From Rivibacter sp049446155 (GTDB lineage: Bacteria > Pseudomonadota > Gammaproteobacteria > Burkholderiales > Burkholderiaceae_C), in the NCBI RefSeq assembly GCF_049446155.1, contig NZ_JBMSEE010000008.1, positions 186,001 through 250,000 on the forward strand: DNA of 64,000 bases, read 5' to 3'. Within the stretch, counting starts at the first letter, position 1, and the number at the start of each line of letters is the position of its first letter. Positions 35,019 to 42,695 of the stretch are shown here, one piece after another. Under the pieces are notes generated by a model, which did not search any database, was not told where the DNA came from, and worked only from the letters and a program-made list of their open reading frames with translations. A program made the position numbers and the translations under genes.

Positions 35019-35100
35019 TCGAGGCTCACGACAGACGGTGTCGCGCCGCGGCCGAACAGACAACCCGGCGCAAGCTGGACTTGCTAAAGTGTGCGGCGAA

Positions 35101-35210
35101 TGATACGTCTCGCGATGTGTCATTCCCTGCTTTTCCTCCCTGAGCAGGAGCTTGGTCGCCTCACGGCGATCGGCTTTGTGCCCCGGCGCTTGCGCCGGGG
35201 TTTTTCTTTT
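35101..35210 (+). ncRNA. Candidate structured small RNA or leader with three hairpins
   Basis: Three consecutive perfect stems run from the hemB-hemJ gap: CCTGCT (35126-35131) with AGCAGG (35143-35148); GGTCGCC (35154-35160) with GGCGATC (35165-35171) around TCAC, one G-U pair; and CCCCGGCG (35181-35188) with CGCCGGGG (35193-35200) followed by TTTTTCTTTT, an intrinsic terminator. The terminator stops short of the hemJ promoter-like element, so the RNA would be independent of hemJ. A short frame ending VSFPAFPP-stop overlaps the first hairpin. I do not recognise the family; 5' end is a guess. Confidence 0.5.
35181..35210 (+). terminator. Strong intrinsic terminator between hemB and hemJ
   Basis: An 8-bp all-GC stem with a CTTG loop followed by TTTTTCTTTT. 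There is no protein gene upstream on this strand for it to terminate, which is why a small RNA is proposed. Confidence 0.85.
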
Positions 35211-35245
35211 GTACGCGCGAAGCGCGGCGCGCTCGACGTGGCCGG

Positions 35246-35251
35246 GATAAT
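35246..35251 (+). promoter_or_regulatory. -10-like GATAAT, 6 nt before hemJ ATG
   Basis: CCGGGATAAT-GCCGCG-ATG. GATAAT is one mismatch from TATAAT; the expected start site coincides with the ATG. Confidence 0.45.
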
Positions 35252-35257
35252 GCCGCG

Positions 35258-35695
35258 ATGCTCTGGGTCAAGGCCTTCCACATCGTCTTCGTCGCGAGCT
35301 GGTTCGCGGCGCTGTTCTACCTGCCGCGCATCTTCGTGAACCTCGCGATGGTGCCGGCCGACAGCCACGCCGAGCGCGAGCGGCTGCTGCTGATGGCGCA
35401 CAAGCTGCAGCGCTTCGCGACGCTGCTGATGGTGCCGGCGCTGCTACTGGGGCTGTGGCTGTGGCTGGGCTTCGGCATCGGCCGCGGCGCGGGCAACGGC
35501 TGGCTGCATGCCAAGCTGGTGTTCGTGCTCGGCGCGATCGGCCTGCACCACTACAACCGGCGCCTGCTGCGCGGCTTCGAGCAGCCGCAGGGCCCGGGCC
35601 CGCGCCGCACGCACCGGTGGTTCCGCGTCTACAACGAGAGCGCGGTGCTGCTGTTCATCGCGATCGTCGTGCTGGTCGTCGTCAAGCCGTTCTGA
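35258..35695 (+). CDS. hemJ: Protoporphyrinogen oxidase HemJ / CopD-like membrane protein
   Basis: A 145-aa inner-membrane protein with four hydrophobic helices. It matches the HemJ family, which oxidises protoporphyrinogen IX in bacteria lacking HemG/HemY: MLWVKAFHIVFVASWFAALFYLPRIF at the N-terminus with the conserved His8 and Trp/Tyr, GWLHAKLVFVLGAIGLHHYN near residues 80-98 with the conserved Lys, and YNESAVLLFIAIVVLVVVKPF at the end. Automatic annotation may call it CopD. Position opposite hemB supports a haem role. It shares TGATG with vanZ. Confidence 0.82.
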   Translation: MLWVKAFHIVFVASWFAALFYLPRIFVNLAMVPADSHAERERLLLMAHKLQRFATLLMVPALLLGLWLWLGFGIGRGAGNGWLHAKLVFVLGAIGLHHYNRRLLRGFEQPQGPGPRRTHRWFRVYNESAVLLFIAIVVLVVVKPF

Positions 35696-36813
35696 TGGCG
35701 CCGGTTCGCAGTTCCGCCTGGGCGTTCGCCTTGGGCTTCTTCGCGCTGATCGTCTATGCCAGCCTGCATCCGTTCGAGTGGCGCTGGCAGGAGCCGCCCA
35801 ACGGCTGGCTCGAGCTCTTCACCCTGCCGCTGCCGCGGCTCATCAGCCGCTTCGACGTGGTCTCGAACGTCGTCGCCTATCTGCCGCTGGGGGCGCTGCT
35901 GACCGCTGCGCAGCTGCGCGAAGGCCGCCCCGTGACGCGCAGCGCCGTGTTGGCGTTCGGCGTCGGTGCATTGCTGAGCTACTCGATGGAAGTGCTGCAG
36001 CACGGCATGCCCACGCGCGTGCCGTCGATGCTGGACTGGATCGCCAATGCCGGCGGCACGGCCGCCGGCGTGCTGCTGACCTGCTATGTCGAGCGCGTTG
36101 GCGGCTGGGTGCGCTGGGAACGCCTGCGCGAGCGCTGGGTGCCGCATGGCCAGGGCGTGGGCATGATGCTGCTGCTGCTGTGGCCCGTGGGCCTGCTGTT
36201 TCCGCCTTCGCTGCCGTTCGGGCTGGGGCAGTCGGTGCTGCGCTTGCGCTCGGCGTTCGCCCAGTGGCTCGAAGGCACGGCCTGGGACGGCTGGCTGCCC
36301 GCCGATCCGCTGCCGCCGATGCGCGCGCTGGCGCCTGGCGTCGAACTGCTGGGCATTGCTTGCGGGCTGTTGGCGCCGTGCCTGCTGGCTTTCGCGCTGA
36401 CGCGTCCTGGCCCGCGCCGGCTGGTGCTGCTGGTCGGCGCGCTGCTGCTCGCGCTGGCCGCGACCACGCTGTCGACGGCCTTGAACTTCGGCCCCGAGCA
36501 CGCGCTGGCCTGGTGGACGCCGCCGGTCGCGCCCGGCATGGCGCTGGCAGCCGTGGTCGCGGCGGCGCTGGCCTGGCTGCCGGGGCGCGCGGCCGCGGCA
36601 GTTGCGCTGCCGGTCATCGCGACCGGCGTGGCGCTGGTCAACCTGGCGCCGGCCGACCCGTACTACGCCGCCAGCCTGCTCGGCTGGGAGCAGGGGCGCT
36701 TCATCCGTTTTCACGGCCTGTCGCAGTGGGTCGGCTGGATCTGGCCGTATGCGGCCATCGTTTACCTGCTGACACGACTGGCCTCGCGTCCCAGGCCCGC
36801 GCCCGCAGGTTGA
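35695..36813 (+). CDS. VanZ family membrane protein
   Basis: A 372-aa protein with about nine hydrophobic segments. The N-terminal 130 residues are VanZ-like: YASLHPFEWRW, FDVVSNVVAYLPLGALL and MLDWIANAGGTAAGVLL. The remaining 240 residues add five or six helices not found in short VanZ proteins. VanZ in Enterococcus confers low-level teicoplanin resistance, but most family members have unknown jobs. The start overlaps the hemJ stop (TGATG). Confidence 0.78.
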   Translation: MAPVRSSAWAFALGFFALIVYASLHPFEWRWQEPPNGWLELFTLPLPRLISRFDVVSNVVAYLPLGALLTAAQLREGRPVTRSAVLAFGVGALLSYSMEVLQHGMPTRVPSMLDWIANAGGTAAGVLLTCYVERVGGWVRWERLRERWVPHGQGVGMMLLLLWPVGLLFPPSLPFGLGQSVLRLRSAFAQWLEGTAWDGWLPADPLPPMRALAPGVELLGIACGLLAPCLLAFALTRPGPRRLVLLVGALLLALAATTLSTALNFGPEHALAWWTPPVAPGMALAAVVAAALAWLPGRAAAAVALPVIATGVALVNLAPADPYYAASLLGWEQGRFIRFHGLSQWVGWIWPYAAIVYLLTRLASRPRPAPAG

Positions 36814-36828
36814 ACCCAGGGCCGCTTC

Positions 36829-36834
36829 TACAAT
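36829..36834 (+). promoter_or_regulatory. -10-like TACAAT upstream of the 2Fe-2S protein gene
   Basis: TTCTACAATCCATCGG lies 73 nt before the ATG at 36908, directly after the vanZ stop. Confidence 0.4.
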
Positions 36835-36907
36835 CCATCGGATGCTGCCCGCCGCCCTGGCGGGCCCGACGAGGCGCCGCACCGAAGCGTCGCGAGCGCC
36901 CACTGCG

Positions 36908-37234
36908 ATGAGCTACTACCAGCGACACATCTTCTTCTGCCTGAATCAGCGCGAGCCCGGCGAGGCCGCCTGCTCGGACCACGATGCCGAGTCCGCCTTC
37001 GGCCACTGCAAGCAGCGCGCGAAGGCGCTTGGCCTGACGGGGCCCGGCAAGGTGCGCGTCAACCGGGCCGGCTGCCTGGACCGCTGCGCCGGCGGGCCGG
37101 TGGCGGTGGTCTACCCCGAGGGCACCTGGTACACCTACGTCGACAAGAGCGACATCGACGAGATCGTCGAGTCGCACCTGCGCGACGGTAAGGTCGTCGA
37201 GCGCCTGCTGCTTGCGCCTGACGTGGGCCGATGA
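36908..37234 (+). CDS. (2Fe-2S) ferredoxin, thioredoxin-like fold
   Basis: A 108-aa protein resembling thioredoxin-like [2Fe-2S] ferredoxins. The pattern HIFFCLNQR (Cys11), ACSDH (Cys22), GHCKQ (Cys34) and RAGCLDRCAGGPVAVVYPEGTWY (Cys56 and Cys60) fits the family, with the last pair and the GP-VVVYPEG-WY signature most diagnostic. ATG at 36908 (MSYYQRH) is chosen because the family begins here; the frame is open to 36842 but not conserved-looking. It overlaps the next hydrolase gene by 4 bp. Redox partner unknown. Confidence 0.85.
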   Translation: MSYYQRHIFFCLNQREPGEAACSDHDAESAFGHCKQRAKALGLTGPGKVRVNRAGCLDRCAGGPVAVVYPEGTWYTYVDKSDIDEIVESHLRDGKVVERLLLAPDVGR

Positions 37235-37860
37235 ACGCGCAGACTGAACGCTTCACGATCGAGGGCCCGGCCGGCACGCTCGCCTGCGCGCTCGACCGTC
37301 CCGACGGCGAGCCGCGCGGTTGGCTGGTCGCGTGCCATCCGCATCCGCTGCATGGCGGCACGATGGACAACAAGGTCGTGCAGACGGTGGCGCGCGCCGG
37401 CCTGGCGCTGGGCATGGCCGTGCTGCGCTTCAACTTCCGCGGCGTCGGCGGCTCGGCCGGCGCCTGGGACGAGGGCCGTGGCGAAGTCGACGACGCGCTG
37501 GCCGTCATTGCGGCCGGCCGCGAGCGCGTCGGCGCCGCAGGCCCGTTCGCGCTGGCCGGCTTCTCGTTTGGCGGCTACGTGGCCGCCGCGGCGGCCGACC
37601 GGCTCGCCCCCGAACTCAAGCCGCAGCGCCTCGCGCTCGTAGCGCCCTCGACGCGCAATCACCAGGCGCCGGCGGTGGCCGACGTCGACGCCACGCTGCT
37701 GGTGCATGGCGAGACCGACGACGTCGTGCCGCTGGCCGCCTCGCTCGACTGGGCGCGGCCGCAGGGCCTGCCGGTCGTTGTGGTGCCGGGCGTCGGCCAC
37801 TTCTTCCATGGTGCATTGCCGCAGCTGAAAGCCATCGTGCTGCGCGCCTGGCGCCCCTGA
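37231..37860 (+). CDS. Alpha/beta hydrolase (YpfH/dienelactone-hydrolase-like)
   Basis: A 209-aa cytoplasmic alpha/beta hydrolase of a family often annotated only as 'hydrolase of the alpha/beta superfamily'. Motifs: VACHPHPLHGGTMDNKVVQT near residue 32 (oxyanion strand), LRFNFRGVGGSAG near residue 66, the nucleophile elbow AGFSFGGYVA near residue 110, HGETDDVVP near residue 162 (acid) and GVGHFFHG near residue 189 (His). All three catalytic positions are present. Translationally coupled to the 2Fe-2S gene; substrate unknown. Confidence 0.83.
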   Translation: MNAQTERFTIEGPAGTLACALDRPDGEPRGWLVACHPHPLHGGTMDNKVVQTVARAGLALGMAVLRFNFRGVGGSAGAWDEGRGEVDDALAVIAAGRERVGAAGPFALAGFSFGGYVAAAAADRLAPELKPQRLALVAPSTRNHQAPAVADVDATLLVHGETDDVVPLAASLDWARPQGLPVVVVPGVGHFFHGALPQLKAIVLRAWRP

Positions 37861-37890
37861 CTTCTTCCCGTTGCTGATCTTCTTTCGCCG

Positions 37891-39051
37891 ATGAAACGAC
37901 TGTTCTTCCGCTTGCTGGCCGCCGTCGGCGCCGCCGCCCTGATGTTCGGTACCGCGCAGGCGCAGATGCCGCAGCCGCCCGAGGTTGCTGCGCGCTCGTG
38001 GCTGCTGCTGGACGTCACGACCGGCCAGGTGCTGGGTGCCAAGGAGCCGGACGCCTCCATCGAGCCTGCTTCGTTGACCAAGCTGATGAGCGCCTACGTG
38101 GTGTTCCAGGCCCTCAAGGACGGCAAGCTCAAGCTCGACCAGACCCTGCCGGTCAGCGAGCGTGCCTGGCGCACCGGCATGACCGGCGCCTCGCGCACCT
38201 TCTTGCCGCTCAACAGCCAGGTCACGGTCGACGACCTGCTCAAGGGCGAGATCGTGCAAAGCGGCAACGACGCGACCGTCGTGCTGGCCGAGGGCGTGGC
38301 CGGCACCGTCGACAACTTCGTCGCGATGATGAACCGCCAGGCCCAGGCCTTCGGCCTGAAGTCGACCACGTTCAAGAACCCCGAGGGCCTGACGGCGCCC
38401 GGCCATGTCAGCACGGCGCGCGAGCTCGGCGTCATCGCCACGCGCCTGGTGCAGGACTTTCCGGACTACCTGCGCTACTCGGCGATGAAGGAGTTCACCT
38501 TCAACAAGATCAAGCAGCCGAACCGCAACCTGCTGCTGTATCGCGACCCGTCGGTCGATGGGCTCAAGACCGGCTTCACCGACAACGCGGGCTACTGCCT
38601 GATCGCCACCGCGCGGCGCGACTTCCCCAACGGCCAGCGCCGGCTGCTCAGCGTCGTGCTGGGCGCCTCGTCGACGGAAGCGCGCGCGGTCGAGAGCCAG
38701 AAGCTGCTGAACTGGGGCTTCTCGGCCTTCGACGCCGTCAAGCTGTTCGATGCCAACCAGGCCGTCGTCTCGCCGCAGATCTGGAAGGGCAAGACCGCCA
38801 CCGCCAAGCTCGGCAGCGCGCAGGCCGTCTACATCAACGTGCCCAAGGGCACCGGCGACAAGCTCGCCACCAAGGTCGAGCGCACCGACCCGCTGGTCGC
38901 GCCGCTGGCCAAGGGCCAGGCGGTCGGCAAGATCGTCGTCACCGCCGCCGGCCAGCCGGTGACCGAGCTTCCCCTGGTGGCGCTGGAGGAGGTCCCGACG
39001 GCCGGCCTGCTCGGCCGCGCATGGGACTCGCTGCGCCTGTGGATCAAGTGA
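37891..39051 (+). CDS. dacA: Serine-type D-Ala-D-Ala carboxypeptidase (PBP5/6 type)
   Basis: Penicillin-binding protein that removes terminal D-Ala from peptidoglycan stem peptides. The 386-aa product has a signal peptide (MKRLFFRLLAAVGAAALMFGTAQAQ), the motifs SLTK near residue 62, SGN near residue 124 and KTG near residue 230 (DGLKTGFTD), a C-terminal beta domain from about residue 280, and a final amphipathic helix (LLGRAWDSLRLWIK) for membrane attachment. The class IV aminotransferase gene that follows may recycle D-amino acids. Confidence 0.95.
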   Translation: MKRLFFRLLAAVGAAALMFGTAQAQMPQPPEVAARSWLLLDVTTGQVLGAKEPDASIEPASLTKLMSAYVVFQALKDGKLKLDQTLPVSERAWRTGMTGASRTFLPLNSQVTVDDLLKGEIVQSGNDATVVLAEGVAGTVDNFVAMMNRQAQAFGLKSTTFKNPEGLTAPGHVSTARELGVIATRLVQDFPDYLRYSAMKEFTFNKIKQPNRNLLLYRDPSVDGLKTGFTDNAGYCLIATARRDFPNGQRRLLSVVLGASSTEARAVESQKLLNWGFSAFDAVKLFDANQAVVSPQIWKGKTATAKLGSAQAVYINVPKGTGDKLATKVERTDPLVAPLAKGQAVGKIVVTAAGQPVTELPLVALEEVPTAGLLGRAWDSLRLWIK

Positions 39052-39085
39052 CAGCCCCGCGCGGCCGGAGTACGCTCGACCGACC

Positions 39086-40015
39086 ATGAGTAGCAGCAAC
39101 GGCGACTGGTCCGCACGCCCCTGTCTGGTCAACGGCGAGCTGATGCCGCTGGGGGCCGCGCGCGTGTCGCCCCTGGACCGCGGCTTCCTGTTCGGCGACG
39201 GGGTCTACGAGGCGCTGCCGGTCTACGACCGCAAGCTGTTTCGCATCGACGACCACCTGGCACGGCTGGAGCGCAACCTCGCCAAGCTGCGCATCGACAA
39301 CCCGCACACGCGCGCCGAATGGGTGGCGCTGGTGCGCAAGCTGGTGGCCGGACTGGCGGTGGCCGAAGGCGCGGGCGACCAACTCGTCTACCTGCAGGTC
39401 ACGCGCGGCACGCCGCTGCCATCGATGTCCGCGCGCGACCACGTCATGACCCAAGGCATCGCGCCCACCGTGTTCATGATGGTCCACCCGCTGAAGGCCC
39501 CGACGGCGCAGCAGCGCCATGAGGGCGTCGCCTGCGTGAGCGCGCGCGATTTCCGCTGGGAACGCGGCGACCTCAAGACCACGGCCCTGCTCGGCAACGT
39601 GCTCGCGCGCCAGATTTCGGCCGACGAAGGCGCTGTCGAGACCATCTTGCTGCGCGACGGGCCCGGCGGCGGCAAGTACCTCACCGAGGCCTCGGCCTCC
39701 AACGTCTGGATCGTCAAGGATGGTGCGCTGATCGGTCCGCCCAAGAGCGAGCACCTGCTCGAGGGCATCCGCGTCGAGCTGTTGCGCGAGCTGTGCGAGG
39801 AGGAGGGCATCGCCTATGCGCTGCGTCCGGTGCCCGAGAGCGATCTGCGCACCGCCGACGAGGTGCTGCTGAGCTCGGCCACCAAGGAGGTGCTGCCGGT
39901 CACGCGCCTGGACGGAGAGCCTGTCGGTCACGGTGCGCGGCGCGGCAAGCCCGGGCCGGTCGGCCTGCGTCTGCTCGCCGCCTACCAGCGCGCCAAGGCC
40001 GAGCAGAGCGTCTGA
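39086..40015 (+). CDS. dat: D-amino-acid aminotransferase, class IV PLP enzyme
   Basis: A 309-aa aminotransferase of fold type IV. Visible: LVNGELMPLGAARVSPLDRGFLFGDGVYE at residues 12-40 (read in parts), the PLP Lys in RGDLKTTALLGNVLARQ near residue 168, and LTEASASNVWIVKDGALIGPP near residue 205. Fold IV includes D-alanine, branched-chain and aminodeoxychorismate enzymes; the short form and location after dacA favour D-amino-acid transaminase. Spacing after dacA is 34 nt and ybeD/lipB/lipA follow in the same direction. Confidence 0.82.
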   Translation: MSSSNGDWSARPCLVNGELMPLGAARVSPLDRGFLFGDGVYEALPVYDRKLFRIDDHLARLERNLAKLRIDNPHTRAEWVALVRKLVAGLAVAEGAGDQLVYLQVTRGTPLPSMSARDHVMTQGIAPTVFMMVHPLKAPTAQQRHEGVACVSARDFRWERGDLKTTALLGNVLARQISADEGAVETILLRDGPGGGKYLTEASASNVWIVKDGALIGPPKSEHLLEGIRVELLRELCEEEGIAYALRPVPESDLRTADEVLLSSATKEVLPVTRLDGEPVGHGARRGKPGPVGLRLLAAYQRAKAEQSV

Positions 40016-40047
40016 GCCCGGCTTGCAATGGGCAGCACTGCCCTCAG

Positions 40048-40344
40048 ATGGCTTCGATGGATGCCGCGACCATGACCCTGCCCGAAGAACGTTCGCTGAT
40101 CGAGTACCCCAGCGCCTTTCCGATCAAGGTGATGGGCGCCAACGTCGACGGCTTCGCCGACGCGATCGCCGCGCTGGCGCTCGAGCATGACCCGAGCTTC
40201 GACCCCGCGACGATGGAGATGCGCCCGAGCAAGGGCGGCAACTACCTCGGCCTCACGATCACGATCACCGCCACCAGCCGCGAGCAGCTCGACGCGATCT
40301 ATCGCGCGCTGACCTCGCACGCGATGGTCAAGGTCGTTCTTTGA
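40048..40344 (+). CDS. ybeD: DUF493 (YbeD) family protein
   Basis: A small ACT-like-fold protein, 98 aa from ATG 40048 or 90 aa from ATG 40072; neither start has a good Shine-Dalgarno. Family features: LIEYPSAFPIKVMGANVDGF, MRPSKGGNYLGLTITITATSREQLDAIYRAL and the terminal VKVVL. It sits just upstream of lipB as in E. coli (ybeD-lipB), so a link with lipoate metabolism is often assumed but unproven. Its stop overlaps the putative lipB TTG. Confidence 0.88.
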   Translation: MASMDAATMTLPEERSLIEYPSAFPIKVMGANVDGFADAIAALALEHDPSFDPATMEMRPSKGGNYLGLTITITATSREQLDAIYRALTSHAMVKVVL

Positions 40345-41021
40345 GCCAGGCGATGCGCGTGCGCGCCCTCGGGCGCGCGCCCTACGAGGCCACGGTGGCG
40401 CGCATGCGCGCCTTCACCGAGACGCGCGGCGCCGACACGCCCGACGAACTCTGGCTGTGCGAGCACGACCCGGTGTTCACGCTCGGCCAGGCCGGCGACG
40501 CGGCCCACGTGCTCGATGCTGCCGGCGTGCCGGTCGTGCCCACCAATCGCGGCGGCCAAGTCACCTACCACGGCCCGGGCCAAGTGGTGGCCTATCCGCT
40601 GGTCGACCTGCGTCGACTGGGCATCTACGTCAAGGAGTACGTGTTCCGGCTCGAGCAGGCGGTGATCAAGACCCTGGAGGCCCATGGCGTCACCGGTCAG
40701 CGCGTTGCCGGCGCGCCGGGCATCTACATCAACCTGGCCGATCCCTTCGGCCATGCGGCGCTGCCGGGGCCGCCGGATCCGCGCGATCCGTGGCGCGGCA
40801 TCGGCAAGATCGCCGCGCTGGGCATCAAGGTGTCGCGCCACTGCACCTACCACGGCGTGGCGCTGAACGTCGCGATGGACCTGGCGCCGTATGGGCGCAT
40901 CAATCCCTGCGGCTACCCGGGGCTGGCGACGGTCGACCTGGCGTCGCTGGGCGTCAGCGTCGCGTCGGACCAGGTGGCCGACGCGCTTGCGCAGCGGCTG
41001 CAAAGCTACCTGGGCGGCTGA
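40341..41021 (+). CDS. lipB: Octanoyl-ACP:protein octanoyltransferase
   Basis: LipB moves octanoate from acyl carrier protein to lipoyl domains of ketoacid dehydrogenases and the glycine cleavage H protein. The 226-aa product has PTNRGGQVTYHGPGQVVAYP near residue 72, IGKIAALGIKVSR with the catalytic Lys near residue 156, and the catalytic Cys in INPCGYPG near residue 191. The start is either TTG 40341 (overlapping ybeD) or ATG 40353; both give a normal length. lipA follows after 96 nt. Confidence 0.94.
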   Translation: MSQAMRVRALGRAPYEATVARMRAFTETRGADTPDELWLCEHDPVFTLGQAGDAAHVLDAAGVPVVPTNRGGQVTYHGPGQVVAYPLVDLRRLGIYVKEYVFRLEQAVIKTLEAHGVTGQRVAGAPGIYINLADPFGHAALPGPPDPRDPWRGIGKIAALGIKVSRHCTYHGVALNVAMDLAPYGRINPCGYPGLATVDLASLGVSVASDQVADALAQRLQSYLGG

Positions 41022-41063
41022 GCCGCCTTGCCCCTGCGGGCGGGCGGTGCGAAGGGCGCCGCC

Positions 41064-41069
41064 TAAAAT
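41064..41069 (+). promoter_or_regulatory. -10-like TAAAAT upstream of lipA
   Basis: GCCTAAAATCGCGG lies 48 nt before the lipA ATG, a possible separate promoter within the lip cluster. Confidence 0.4.
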
Positions 41070-41117
41070 CGCGGCATTCCGACGGCCCGCGCGGGCCGAT
41101 CGCTCCCGGAGCACTGC

Positions 41118-42098
41118 ATGACCTCTCCCGACGTGGCCGACGCCACGGCCTCGACGGCCCCCTACGATCCGAGCGCCAAGCAGAAGGCGCAGGCCAAGAC
41201 CGCGCGCATTCCGATCAAGGTCGTGCAGGCCGAGGTGCTGAAGAAGCCGGAGTGGATCCGCGTCAAGGCCGGCAGCCCGACCACGCGCTTCTACGAAATC
41301 AAGCAGATCCTGCGCGAGCACAAGCTGCACACGGTGTGCGAGGAAGCCTCGTGCCCCAACATCGGCGAGTGCTTCGGCAAGGGCACGGCGACCTTCATGA
41401 TCATGGGCGACAAGTGCACGCGGCGCTGCCCGTTCTGCGATGTCGGCCACGGCCGGCCCGATCCGCTGGACGTCGACGAGCCGCTCAACCTTGCCAAGAC
41501 CATCGCCGCGTTGAAGCTGAAGTACGTGGTGATCACCAGCGTCGACCGCGACGACCTGCGCGACGGCGGCGCGGCGCACTTCGTGGAGTGCATCCAGCGC
41601 GTGCGCGAGCTGTCGCCGCAAACGCAGATCGAGATCCTCACGCCGGACTTCCGCGGCCGCATGGACCGCGCGCTCGAGATCCTGAAGGCTGCGCCGCCGG
41701 ACGTGATGAACCACAACCTCGAGACCGCGCCGCGCCTCTACAAGGAAGCCCGTCCCGGCTCGGACTACGCCTACTCGTTGAACCTGCTAAAGCGCTTCAA
41801 GGAGTTCGCGCCGCACGTGCCGACCAAGAGCGGCCTGATGGTGGGCCTGGGCGAAACCGACGAGGAGATCCTGGAGGTCATGCGCGACATGCGCGCGCAC
41901 GACATCGACATGCTCACGATCGGCCAGTACCTCGCGCCCAGCGGCCACCACCTGCCGGTGCGTCGCTACGTGCACCCGGACACCTTCAAGATGTTCGAGC
42001 AGGAGGCCTACAAGATGGGCTTCTCGCATGCAGCGGTCGGCGCGATGGTGCGTTCGAGCTACCACGCCGACCAGCAGGCTCACGCCGCAGGCGTCTGA
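41118..42098 (+). CDS. lipA: Lipoyl synthase (radical SAM)
   Basis: LipA inserts two sulfur atoms into octanoyl groups to make lipoate. The 326-aa protein has both iron-sulfur motifs: the auxiliary cluster CEEASCPNIGEC near residues 74-85 and the radical SAM CTRRCPFCDV near residues 100-109, plus HNLETAPRLYKEARPGSDY near residue 199 and the C-terminal RSSYHA, whose Ser completes the auxiliary cluster. GGAG precedes the ATG by about 8 nt. Confidence 0.97.
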   Translation: MTSPDVADATASTAPYDPSAKQKAQAKTARIPIKVVQAEVLKKPEWIRVKAGSPTTRFYEIKQILREHKLHTVCEEASCPNIGECFGKGTATFMIMGDKCTRRCPFCDVGHGRPDPLDVDEPLNLAKTIAALKLKYVVITSVDRDDLRDGGAAHFVECIQRVRELSPQTQIEILTPDFRGRMDRALEILKAAPPDVMNHNLETAPRLYKEARPGSDYAYSLNLLKRFKEFAPHVPTKSGLMVGLGETDEEILEVMRDMRAHDIDMLTIGQYLAPSGHHLPVRRYVHPDTFKMFEQEAYKMGFSHAAVGAMVRSSYHADQQAHAAGV

Positions 42099-42167
42099 CG
42101 CCGAGGGGCTGGCCGGTCTTGGGGCCGGCCCGGCCGGCGCGCTGTTTCGCCGGACTTTCGACCGCGC

Positions 42168-42674
42168 TCAGCTTTCCGCGAGCAGCTTCTCGACTTGCGC
42201 GTGCAGTTCGGCGAAGTCGGGCTCGCCGACGTAGCGCTTGACGATCTCGCCGCGCTTGTTGAGCAGGAAGGTCGTCGGCGTGAGCTGCACGTCGCCGAAG
42301 CGCTTGGCGATCTCGCCGGTGTTGTCGATCGCCACCTTGAACGGCAGCTTGCGGCTCTCGGCGAAGTTGGCCACGTAGGCCGGCGGGTCGTAGCTCATCG
42401 CCACGGCCAGCGTCTCGTAGCCGCGCGCGGCGTACTTCTGGTGGGTCGCGACGATCTGCGGCATTTCCTTCACGCAGGTCGTGCAACTCGTGGCCCAGAA
42501 GTTCACCAGCACCACCTGCCCGCGCAGCTGGGCGCTCTGGTGCGTGGAGCCGTCGAGCAGGGTGTAGCGCACGTCGGGTGCGACATCGCGGGCGCATCCG
42601 GCCAGCCACAGGCTGGCGGCCAGCGCGGCGATGGTGGACAGGCGGGCGACAGCGGTCGCAAGATGGCGCGTCAT
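42168..42674 (-). CDS. TlpA/ResA-like thioredoxin lipoprotein
   Basis: A 168-aa periplasmic redox protein. The N-terminus MTRHLATAVARLSTIAALAASLWLAGCARD is a lipoprotein signal (LAGC). The thioredoxin fold follows with VLVNFWATSCTTCVKEMPQIV, a CxxC pair of the TlpA type, and LTPTTFLLNKRGEIV with the cis-Pro. Likely reduces periplasmic disulfides, for example in cytochrome maturation; partner unknown. Divergent from the DUF4197 gene with only 21 nt between starts; the long frame extending to 44486 is a shadow. Confidence 0.88.
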   Translation of the reverse strand: MTRHLATAVARLSTIAALAASLWLAGCARDVAPDVRYTLLDGSTHQSAQLRGQVVLVNFWATSCTTCVKEMPQIVATHQKYAARGYETLAVAMSYDPPAYVANFAESRKLPFKVAIDNTGEIAKRFGDVQLTPTTFLLNKRGEIVKRYVGEPDFAELHAQVEKLLAES

Positions 42675-42695
42675 GTCGAAGCAGAGGAGCTGACG

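Noticed and set aside
42105..42160. GC-rich inverted repeats after lipA as an intrinsic terminator
   Set aside because: GGCCGG-type repeats can pair in several ways, and there is no following T run long enough to support the call.
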